64,000 nucleotides of DNA from Candidatus Hydrogenisulfobacillus filiaventi (GTDB taxonomy: Bacteria > Bacillota > Sulfobacillia > Sulfobacillales > R501), in assembly GCA_902809825.1 (NCBI GenBank), contig LR778114.1:806001-870000 (forward strand), in the 5' to 3' direction. A program made the translations under genes and the position numbers. The stretch's first letter is position 1. Every line of letters begins with the position of its first letter. The notes under the pieces were generated by a model. That model was not told the origin of the DNA. It was given only the letters and a program-made list of their open reading frames with translations, and did not search any database. This document shows, in pieces, positions 57,851 through 64,000 of this stretch.

Positions 57851-59558
57851 CCTGGTGGGGGACGTGGCCGGCAACCTGCGCCGGGTGCGGGAGGCGGTGG
57901 CCCGCGCCCGCGAGTGGGGAGCCGACTTGGTGGTGTTCCCGGAGATGATGCTGGGGGGCTACCCCGCCGAGGACCTCTGGTTCCACCGCGGGCTGGTGGC
58001 GGAGATGCGGGCGGCGGTGGAGGCGCTGGCGCCTGAAAGCCGCGACCTGCTGCTGGTGGTGGGCTACGCCCGCGATGCCGGCGCCCTCGAAAACGCGGCA
58101 GCGGTACTGGCCGGGGGCCGCCTGGCGGGCACGGTGGCCAAGCGCCATCTGCCCAACTACGGGGTGTTCGATGAGGCCCGCTACTTCCGGCCCGGCCGCG
58201 GCACCACCGTCTGGCAATGGGGACCGTGGCGGCTCGGCATCAGCATCTGTGAGGACATCTGGTACCCTGACGGGCCGTATCTGGACCAGGTGCGGGCGGG
58301 GGCGGACCTCCTCATCAACATCAGTGCCTCCCCCTACCACCGCGGTAAGGGGGAAAGCCGGGAGCGGATGCTGGCCACGCGGGCCCAGGACACCGCCGCC
58401 TGGCTGCTGTGGTGCAACCTGGTGGGCGGCCAGGACGAACTGGTGTTTGACGGGACGTCGGCTGTCTTCGCCCCGGACGGGCGGGTGGTGGCCCGGGCCC
58501 CCGCCTTTGCCGAGGACTTGGTGGTCTACGACCTGCCGGCCGGACCCGGGCGGCACCAGCGGTGGGTGGATCCCCGCTGGCGGCTGGGGCCGCCTCCCGA
58601 ACCGGGCACGGTCCGTCACCGGCGCCTGCCGCCGCCGGTTCCGGGAACGCCCCGCCTGCCCGCGCCCGGGATCGTGCATCCCCGCCCCGGTCCCGAAGAG
58701 GAACTGTTCGGGGCCCTGGTCACGGGTGTGCGGGACTACATTGCCAAGAACGGCTTCGGGGACGTGGTCATCGGCCTGTCCGGCGGCATCGACTCCTCCC
58801 TGACCGCCGTGGTGGCGGTGGAGGCGCTGGGGCCGCGGCGGGTGCACGGGGTGCTGCTGCCATCGCCCATTACCTCCTCTGCCAGCCGGGAGGACGCCCT
58901 GGCGGTGGCCCACAACCTGGGCATCCCCGTGTTGGAGATCCCGCTGGCGGCGGCCATGCAGGCGGTCGGCGACACCCTGGCCCCCATCTTTGCCGGCCTG
59001 GAGCCGGATGTGACCGAGGAAAACATCCAGGCCCGCCTGCGCGGGCTGTATCTCATGGCTCTGTCCAACAAGTTCGGGTGGCTGGTGCTGACCACCGGCA
59101 ACAAGAGCGAGATGGCCACCGGCTACAGCACCCTGTACGGGGATATGGCCGGCGGCTTCGCGGTGCTGAAGGATGTGCTCAAGACCGATGTCTACCGTCT
59201 GGCGGCCTGGGTCAACCGGCAACCGCCGGCACCCCGCATCCCGGAGCGGGTGCTGACTAAACCGCCTTCGGCGGAGCTGCGGCCGGGGCAGAAGGATGAG
59301 GACAGCCTGCCCCCCTATCCGGTGCTGGACCGCATCCTGGCCGGGTACGTGGAGGAGGATCGGGAGGCGGCGGACCTGGTGGCGGAAGGGCTGCCGGAAG
59401 CGGAGGTCGTCCGGGCCATCGAGCTGGTCAACCGCAACGAATACAAACGGCGCCAGGCGCCGGTCGGCATCAAGGTCACCCCCCGCGCCTTCGGCCGCGA
59501 CCGGCGGATGCCGATCACGGGCCGCTACCCCCTGGTACGGCCCCGGGAGGAGGAATAA
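57810..59558 (+). CDS. nadE: NAD+ synthetase (glutamine-hydrolysing)
   Basis: A 582-aa protein with an N-terminal nitrilase-type amidase and a C-terminal synthetase. The amidase Glu-Lys-Cys triad lies in DLVVFPEMMLGG, AKRHLPNYGVFDE and GISICEDIWYPDG. The ATP pyrophosphatase loop is VIGLSGGIDSSLTAVVAVEA, and TTGNKSEMATGYSTLYGDMAG is the NaAD/ATP site. Ammonia from glutamine is channelled to convert deamido-NAD to NAD. GTG start with GGAGGAGGAGCACG. Confidence 0.95.
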   Translation: MQDRVRVVLAQLNSLVGDVAGNLRRVREAVARAREWGADLVVFPEMMLGGYPAEDLWFHRGLVAEMRAAVEALAPESRDLLLVVGYARDAGALENAAAVLAGGRLAGTVAKRHLPNYGVFDEARYFRPGRGTTVWQWGPWRLGISICEDIWYPDGPYLDQVRAGADLLINISASPYHRGKGESRERMLATRAQDTAAWLLWCNLVGGQDELVFDGTSAVFAPDGRVVARAPAFAEDLVVYDLPAGPGRHQRWVDPRWRLGPPPEPGTVRHRRLPPPVPGTPRLPAPGIVHPRPGPEEELFGALVTGVRDYIAKNGFGDVVIGLSGGIDSSLTAVVAVEALGPRRVHGVLLPSPITSSASREDALAVAHNLGIPVLEIPLAAAMQAVGDTLAPIFAGLEPDVTEENIQARLRGLYLMALSNKFGWLVLTTGNKSEMATGYSTLYGDMAGGFAVLKDVLKTDVYRLAAWVNRQPPAPRIPERVLTKPPSAELRPGQKDEDSLPPYPVLDRILAGYVEEDREAADLVAEGLPEAEVVRAIELVNRNEYKRRQAPVGIKVTPRAFGRDRRMPITGRYPLVRPREEE

Positions 59559-59561
59559 GCC

Positions 59562-60317
59562 ATGTCGGGTCACTCCAAGTGGGCCAACATCAAGCGCAAG
59601 AAGGCCAAGGTGGATGCCGTCAAGGGCACGGTGTTCTCGCGGCTGATCAAGGAGGTGATGGCCGCCGCCAAGCAGGGCGGGGGCAACCCCGACAACAACC
59701 TGCGCCTGCGGGTTGCCATTGCCAAGGCCAAGGAGAACAATGTCCCCCAGGCCAACATTGAACGGGCTATCCGCCGGGCTACCGGCCAGGAGGCCGGGGT
59801 GCACTATGAGGAGGCGGTCTACGAGGGCTACGGGCCCGGGGGCACCGCCCTCTACATGCAGATCCTGACCGACAACCGCAACCGGACCGCGGGCGAGATC
59901 CGGCACCTGCTGTCCCGCCATGGCGGCAGCCTGGGGGAGAGCGGGTGCGTGGCCTGGATGTTCGAGCCGCGGGGGCAGCTGACAGTGGCGCGGGATGCGG
60001 TACCGGGGCTGACCGAGGAGCGGGTGCTCGACCTGGCCATCGAGGCCGGGGCCGACGACGTCCGCACGGAGGAGGACGCCTACCTGGTCCTGACCGCGCC
60101 CGAAGCCCTGGAGGGGGTGCGGGCCGCCTTTGAGGCCGCCCGCATCCCGGTGGCAGAGACGGAATGGGTGATGTGGCCTAAGACCACGGTGACGGTGGAG
60201 GGCGAGGACGCCCGCAAGCTCTACACCCTGCTCGAGCTGCTGGAGGATCACGACGACGTTTCCCGCGTCTTCACCAACGCCGATTTCGGGGAGGACTTCG
60301 AGCCTGAGGAGGGCTAG
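59562..60317 (+). CDS. yebC: YebC/PmpR (TACO1) family protein
   Basis: A 251-aa protein: MSGHSKWANIKRKKAKVDA, KGTVFSRLIKEVMAAAKQGG, NPDNNLRLRVAIAKAKENN, and EGYGPGGTALYMQILTDNRN. Family members act as regulators; recent work on related proteins ties them to translation of proline-rich stretches. Its stop TAG overlaps the opposite stop of the converging methyltransferase (CTAG at 60314-60317). It starts four bases after nadE. Confidence 0.93.
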   Translation: MSGHSKWANIKRKKAKVDAVKGTVFSRLIKEVMAAAKQGGGNPDNNLRLRVAIAKAKENNVPQANIERAIRRATGQEAGVHYEEAVYEGYGPGGTALYMQILTDNRNRTAGEIRHLLSRHGGSLGESGCVAWMFEPRGQLTVARDAVPGLTEERVLDLAIEAGADDVRTEEDAYLVLTAPEALEGVRAAFEAARIPVAETEWVMWPKTTVTVEGEDARKLYTLLELLEDHDDVSRVFTNADFGEDFEPEEG

Positions 60318-60937
60318 ACCGGGCGGGGCGGCCGCGCCCGGCCCGCCACCACCGGGGTGAGGAGGTCGCGCCGGCGCACGGCCGCTTCCTCCACCCGGAA
60401 GCCGGCGGCGCGGATGGCGGCCACGGTGTCCCGGTTGAGATGGCAACCGCCCGCGACCCGGCTCCAGAGCGGGGTGAGGCCGTCCTGCACCGCCCGGGCC
60501 CAGGCCCGGGGGGCGGCCACGTGCTCGAGGAAGAGTAGCTGGCCGTCCGGTTCCAGCACCCGTGCCACCTCCGCCAGCCCGGCCGCCACGTCCGGCACCG
60601 TGCAGAGCACCAGGTCCGCCACCACGGTCCGGAAGCGGCGGTCGGGGAAGGGCAGGGCCTCTATGGGCGCCTGCACAGCGGTGATCGGGAAGGGCCAGGC
60701 CCGGGCGGCCAGGGTCCGCTCCAGGCGGCGGAACATAAAGGGATCCGGCTCGCTGGCCACCACCTCCGGCAGCCCGGCGGGTAGCGCCGGCAGGTCGAGC
60801 CCGGTGCCGGCCCCCACCACGAGGGTGGGACCGGAGGCGGCGGTGAGGTGCTGGACGCGGATGCGGCCGATCCAGCGTTCCACGGCCCATTGGCTGCCGG
60901 CATAGAGGCGGGCGAACCAGGGATGTCCGGCGGGCAT
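60314..60937 (-). CDS. Class I SAM-dependent methyltransferase
   Basis: A 207-aa protein with motif I PTLVVGAGTGLDLPALPAG, acidic VVASEPDPFMFRRLER, LPFPDRRFRTVVADLVLCTV, ARVLEPDGQLLFLEHV, and the late GCHLNRDTVAAIRAAGFRVE. This order matches small UbiE/phospholipid-methyltransferase-like proteins. ATG at 60937 preceded by GAGGAGG on the minus strand; the upstream in-frame start at 60961 is less likely. Substrate unknown. Confidence 0.83.
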   Translation of the reverse strand: MPAGHPWFARLYAGSQWAVERWIGRIRVQHLTAASGPTLVVGAGTGLDLPALPAGLPEVVASEPDPFMFRRLERTLAARAWPFPITAVQAPIEALPFPDRRFRTVVADLVLCTVPDVAAGLAEVARVLEPDGQLLFLEHVAAPRAWARAVQDGLTPLWSRVAGGCHLNRDTVAAIRAAGFRVEEAAVRRRDLLTPVVAGRARPPRPV

Positions 60938-60986
60938 GGCGGCGAGCCTCCTCGGGTGCACGACGCGGAGTGGTGTTCCAGTTCCG

Positions 60987-60992
60987 ATTATA
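60987..60992 (-). promoter_or_regulatory. -10 element of the methyltransferase gene
   Basis: A perfect TATAAT on the minus strand 50 bp before the ATG, without a convincing -35. Confidence 0.4.
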
Positions 60993-61057
60993 GAGCAGGG
61001 GGCGGCGACAGGAGATGGCCGCCCCGGCGTCGAATGACAAGCCGGGAGGTCGGCCTG

Positions 61058-61549
61058 ATGCGGGTGATAGGGGTAGACCCCGGGACCGCCATCTGCGGCT
61101 GGGGGGTGGTGGACGGGGGTCCGGGCGGCGCCCTCACCGCCCTGGCCTACGGCGCGGTGCGGACCCCCGCCGGCCGCGATCCCGGCGCCCGGCTGACGGC
61201 GGTTTATGACGGGATCCGGGCGGTGATCGCCCGCTGGCGGCCGGAGCGGGCGGTGGTGGAGAAGCTGTTTTTCGGGACCAATGCCACCAGCGCCCTGGCG
61301 GTGGGTCAGGCCCGAGGGGTGGTCCTGCTGGCCCTGGCCCAGGCGGGGGTGCCGGTACTGGAACTGAGCCCGGCGGAGGTGAAGCAGGCCCTCACCGGCT
61401 ACGGCCGCGCCGGCAAGGCCCAGATGCAGGCCATGGTGGGGCGGGTGCTGGGCCTGGCGGAGGTCCCGCGCCCCGATGACGCCGCCGATGCCCTGGCCAT
61501 GGCGGTCACCGGGGTGCAGGTGGCCCGCTTCGAGGAGATGACCCCGTGA
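61058..61549 (+). CDS. ruvC: Crossover junction endodeoxyribonuclease RuvC
   Basis: Resolves Holliday junctions. The 163-aa protein has the catalytic acids: Asp7 in VIGVDPG, Glu in AVVEKLFFG, and the Asp pair in RPDDAADALAMA. ATG at 61058 with GGGAGG. First of ruvC-ruvA-ruvB; its stop overlaps ruvA. Confidence 0.96.
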   Translation: MRVIGVDPGTAICGWGVVDGGPGGALTALAYGAVRTPAGRDPGARLTAVYDGIRAVIARWRPERAVVEKLFFGTNATSALAVGQARGVVLLALAQAGVPVLELSPAEVKQALTGYGRAGKAQMQAMVGRVLGLAEVPRPDDAADALAMAVTGVQVARFEEMTP

Positions 61550-62157
61550 TCGTCGAGCTATGGGGCACCCTGCGCCGGCGGGGGGCAGGGGAGGTGGTGG
61601 TGGAGGCGGGCGGGGTGGGCTACGGCGTGCACGTCAGCGAACGCACCCTGGCCGCTCTGCCCGAGCCCGGTCAGCCCGTTCACCTCTTCACCCACCTGCT
61701 GGTGCGCGAGGACGGCTGGGTGCTGGCCGGCTTCGCCAGCGAGGACGAGCGCCGCTGTTTCCTGGACCTGCTGGCGGTAAGCGGGGTGGGGCTGCGCATG
61801 GCTCTGGCCGTGCTCTCCCGGTTCGACCCGGCGGGGCTGGAGGCAACGGTGCGGGAAGGGGACTGGAAACGGCTCACCCAGGTGCCGGGGGTGGGTCCCA
61901 AGACCGCCCGCCGCCTGCAGCTGGAGCTGGCCGGGCGCTGGCGCCTGAATCCCGCGGCCGCCCCGGCTGCGGGCGGGGAGGGGCCGGCCCCGGAGAGCGA
62001 TGAGGTGGTGGCAGGCCTGATGGCCCTCGGCTATGAACTGGCCGAGGCCCAGGCCGCCGCCCGGGACCTGCCGGCGGAGTGGCCGGCCGAGGAACGGATG
62101 CGGGAGGCCCTGCGGCGGCTGGACCGGGGGCTGCCGGGTCCCGGGACGCGGGCGTAG
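61546..62157 (+). CDS. ruvA: Holliday junction branch migration protein RuvA
   Basis: A 203-aa protein: OB-fold start [13 protein letters not shown], two helix-hairpin-helix motifs ([19 protein letters not shown] and [19 protein letters not shown]) and the C-terminal RuvB-contact domain ([20 protein letters not shown]). GTG start overlaps the ruvC stop (GTGA). Confidence 0.96.
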   Translation: MIVELWGTLRRRGAGEVVVEAGGVGYGVHVSERTLAALPEPGQPVHLFTHLLVREDGWVLAGFASEDERRCFLDLLAVSGVGLRMALAVLSRFDPAGLEATVREGDWKRLTQVPGVGPKTARRLQLELAGRWRLNPAAAPAAGGEGPAPESDEVVAGLMALGYELAEAQAAARDLPAEWPAEERMREALRRLDRGLPGPGTRA

Positions 62158-62174
62158 GGAGGAGGACGCCGTCC

Positions 62175-63206
62175 ATGGCGGAGGAACGGATTGTGGCCGG
62201 AACGCTGCACGGGGACCAGGAGTTCGAGGCGGGCCTGCGGCCCCGGCGGCTGGCAGAATACATCGGGCAGGAGGCGCTCAAGACCCGCATCGCCATTTTC
62301 ATCCAGGCCGCCCTGGCCCGCAACGACGTCCTGGACCACGTGCTGCTGTACGGGCCGCCGGGTCTGGGCAAGACCACCATGGCCCATGTCATCGCCCATG
62401 AACTCGGCACCCCCATCCGCTTCACCTCCGGACCCGCCATCGAGCGGCCGGGGGACCTGGCCTCCATCCTTACCAACCTGGGCGACCGCGAGGTGCTCTT
62501 CATCGACGAGATTCACCGTCTCAACCGCCAGGTGGAGGAGGTCCTCTACCCGGCCATGGAGGACTTCGCCCTCGACTTGGTGCTGGGCAAGGGGCCCAGC
62601 GCGCGCAGCCTGCGTCTGGACCTGCCCCGTTTCACCCTCATTGGGGCCACCACCCGCATCGGCCTCCTGACCGCGCCCCTGCGGGACCGCTTCGGCGTCA
62701 TCGCCCACCTCGACTACTACACCCCGGCCGAACTAGCGCGGGTGGTGCTGCGGTCGGCCGCCATCCTGGGCACTCCCATCAGCCCGGAGGCGGCGCAGGA
62801 GATCGCACGCCGCAGCCGCGGGACCCCGCGGGTGGCCAACCGCCTCCTGCGCCGGGTGCGGGACTTCGCCCAGGTGGCGGGGGAAGGGGTGCTGGACCTG
62901 GAGACCGTGCGGCGGGGACTGGAGCTGCTGGAGGTAGACGGGCAGGGGCTGGACCTCACCGACCGCCGCCTGCTGGAACACCTGGCTCGGCGGTGGGGCG
63001 GCGGGCCGGTGGGCCTGGAGTCGCTAGCGGCCGCCATCGGGGAGGAGGCCGATACGGTGGCCGATGTCTATGAACCCTACCTCCTGCAGCAGGGCTTCCT
63101 CCAGCGCACCCCCCGGGGCCGGATGCTGACCCCGCGCGCCTACGCCCACCTGGGGCTGGTGCCGCCGCCCGGGCTGTTGCCGGGGGAGGGGGAGCCGCGG
63201 GCCTGA
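62175..63206 (+). CDS. ruvB: Holliday junction branch migration ATPase RuvB
   Basis: A 343-aa AAA+ motor: [16 protein letters not shown], Walker [17 protein letters not shown], Walker [21 protein letters not shown], sensor [19 protein letters not shown], and a C-terminal winged helix ([20 protein letters not shown]). ATG at 62175 with GGGAGGAGGACGCC. queA and tgt, often next in Bacillota, are not between it and yajC. Confidence 0.97.
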   Translation: MAEERIVAGTLHGDQEFEAGLRPRRLAEYIGQEALKTRIAIFIQAALARNDVLDHVLLYGPPGLGKTTMAHVIAHELGTPIRFTSGPAIERPGDLASILTNLGDREVLFIDEIHRLNRQVEEVLYPAMEDFALDLVLGKGPSARSLRLDLPRFTLIGATTRIGLLTAPLRDRFGVIAHLDYYTPAELARVVLRSAAILGTPISPEAAQEIARRSRGTPRVANRLLRRVRDFAQVAGEGVLDLETVRRGLELLEVDGQGLDLTDRRLLEHLARRWGGGPVGLESLAAAIGEEADTVADVYEPYLLQQGFLQRTPRGRMLTPRAYAHLGLVPPPGLLPGEGEPRA

Positions 63207-63288
63207 CCCCTTTTGGGGCCGGCGCCGGGCGGATATGCTGTCGGAGGGGCGGCCGCGGCGGCCCCATCACGGGGATGGAGGGAACAGC

Positions 63289-63675
63289 ATGCACACCAGC
63301 AGCGCTTCGGCATCGGGGACCATCCTGTATTACGGCATCTTTGCCCTTTTTATCGTCATGATCGTGTGGATGTTCTGGCAGCAGAGCCGGCAGCAGAAGG
63401 AGAAGCAGAAGTTCCAAGCCGGCCTGCGCCGGGGCGACCGGGTGGTCACCCAGGGGGGCCTCATTGGGACCGTGCGGGACATCCGCGGCGACCGGGCGGT
63501 GCTGGAGGTGGGGGAGCACCTGCGGGTGGAGGTGCTGCTGTCCGCGGTGAGCCAGCGCTACGAACCGGCGGGCGGGGCGGGGGGCGCACCGGCCGGCAAG
63601 GAGGCCCGGCCGGCAGAAGCCCCTAAGGACGGCAAGGCGCCCGCGGGGAGCGGCAAGGGCAAGCGCGGCCGCTAG
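63289..63675 (+). CDS. yajC: Preprotein translocase accessory subunit YajC
   Basis: A 128-aa protein with one membrane helix (residues 11-30, ILYYGIFALFIVMIVWMFW), then the YajC core QQSRQQKEKQKFQAGLRRGD, RVVTQGGLIGTVRDIRGD, and a low-complexity Lys/Ala/Gly tail. ATG at 63289 with GATGGAGGGAA. It assists SecDF at the Sec translocase. Confidence 0.92.
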   Translation: MHTSSASASGTILYYGIFALFIVMIVWMFWQQSRQQKEKQKFQAGLRRGDRVVTQGGLIGTVRDIRGDRAVLEVGEHLRVEVLLSAVSQRYEPAGGAGGAPAGKEARPAEAPKDGKAPAGSGKGKRGR

Positions 63676-63707
63676 TGCGCTGCCGTCCGGGGCCGCCGCG
63701 GGCGGCA

Positions 63708-63716
63708 TGCTATAAT
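63708..63716 (+). promoter_or_regulatory. Extended -10 promoter before the dehydrogenase gene
   Basis: TGCTATAAT is a perfect extended -10 starting 59 bp before the ATG at 63775. The -35 is poor, as is usual with extended -10 promoters. Confidence 0.7.
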
Positions 63717-63774
63717 AGCGGCCGAGATCCCGCCCCGGGGGCCGAGGGGCCCGGGCGGGCATGAGGAGGCGGGC

Positions 63775-64000
63775 ATGGCCGAGGCGGACGGCTCCCTCAA
63801 TCCCTACCTGCGGGCCCGGGAGGCCTTCCGGGACGCGGTGGAGCGGCTGGGGCTGGAGCCGGCGGTGTATGAAATCCTGAAGCAGCCGCTGCGCTTTCTG
63901 GAGGTGGCGGTGCCGGTGGTGCGGGATGACGGCAGCCTGGCCGTCTTCACCGGCTACCGCTCCCAGCACAACGACGCCCTGGGTCCGACCAAGGGCGGCC
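63775..64000 (+). CDS. Glutamate dehydrogenase family protein, N-terminal part
   Basis: The gene starts at ATG 63775 with ATGAGGAGGCGGGC ahead and runs off the window after 75 codons. The visible part is the substrate-domain start of Glu/Leu/Phe/Val dehydrogenases: LNPYLRAREAFRDAVERLGL, LKQPLRFLEVAVPVVRDDGS and FTGYRSQHNDALGPTKGG, the latter including the glutamate-site lysine region. It fits a glutamate dehydrogenase, which converts glutamate to 2-oxoglutarate and ammonia; coenzyme choice is not visible. Confidence 0.9.
   Translation, partial: MAEADGSLNPYLRAREAFRDAVERLGLEPAVYEILKQPLRFLEVAVPVVRDDGSLAVFTGYRSQHNDALGPTKGG

Noticed and set aside
57576-61040. A 1154-codon open frame on the minus strand covering nadE, yebC and neighbours
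   Set aside because: High GC leaves few stops in antisense frames. The translation is low-complexity (His, Gly, Pro, Arg-rich) and the opposite strand holds well-recognised genes throughout; only its first part overlaps a real methyltransferase, which lies in another frame.

Overview
The window is a GC-rich bacterial chromosome segment made mostly of housekeeping genes. Several features point to a spore-forming, high-GC member of the Bacillota (Sulfobacillus/Thermaerobacter/Symbiobacterium-like lineages). There is a complete GerA-type spore germination operon. The heme genes run hemA-hemX-hemC-hemD-hemB as in Bacillus. T-box leaders precede thrS and pheS. Also present are MutS2, a YebC homologue and a selenocysteine synthase. 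This placement is an inference from gene content; there is no rRNA in the window. tRNA genes encode their CCA ends.

Layout. 1-1456: end of sucC, then sucD. 1593-7087: heme operon, with HemD fused to a decayed methyltransferase-like domain. 7113-9856: a 59-aa orphan, selA and an exported propeller-like protein. 9951-10198: tRNA-Val(UAC), tRNA-Asp, tRNA-Phe. 10473-13612: two tandem paralogous methyltransferases sharing an unrecognised N-terminal domain. 13646-16881: small membrane protein, quinone oxidoreductase, 2-hydroxyacid dehydrogenase, FabI. 16970-21274: SPW-repeat protein and a glycosyltransferase cluster. 21275-22407: decayed DNA with remnants of ATP sulfurylase and of a TnpB protein. 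22605-22872: tRNA-Gly, tRNA-Cys, tRNA-Val(GAC).

22826-29894 is a roughly 7-kb integrated element bounded by a 77-bp exact direct repeat of the 3' half of tRNA-Val(GAC) plus its terminator. It carries an XRE repressor and an excisionase-type regulator facing each other over overlapping promoters with two matching operator palindromes. It also has a RepB-primase-like gene, an AT-rich cassette, a tyrosine integrase broken by a 1-bp and a 28-bp insertion, transposase remnants, a DUF981 membrane protein, and an oxidoreductase fragment cut off at the right att site. The element looks immobile and decaying.

30040-36094 (minus) is a five-gene operon with overlapping starts and stops: gerA-type A, C and B subunits, a cysteine-free FMN glutamate-synthase-like protein, and a methyltransferase. 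36211-38613 is cydAB. 38651-42101 holds an FAD oxidoreductase, a truncated adenylate-forming-enzyme homologue, a 58-aa membrane protein and a YigZ homologue. 42152-44416 is thrS with its promoter and T-box. 44560-45300 is a decayed TetR/MMPL pair. 45466-51338 runs infC (ATA start), rpmI, rplT, an rRNA methyltransferase, T-box, pheS, pheT. 51427-59558 runs zapA, an orphan, mutS2, tyrS, a TPR protein, two ThiF-like proteins and nadE. 59562-63675 holds yebC, a methyltransferase, ruvCAB and yajC. A glutamate dehydrogenase gene starts at 63775 and runs off the end.
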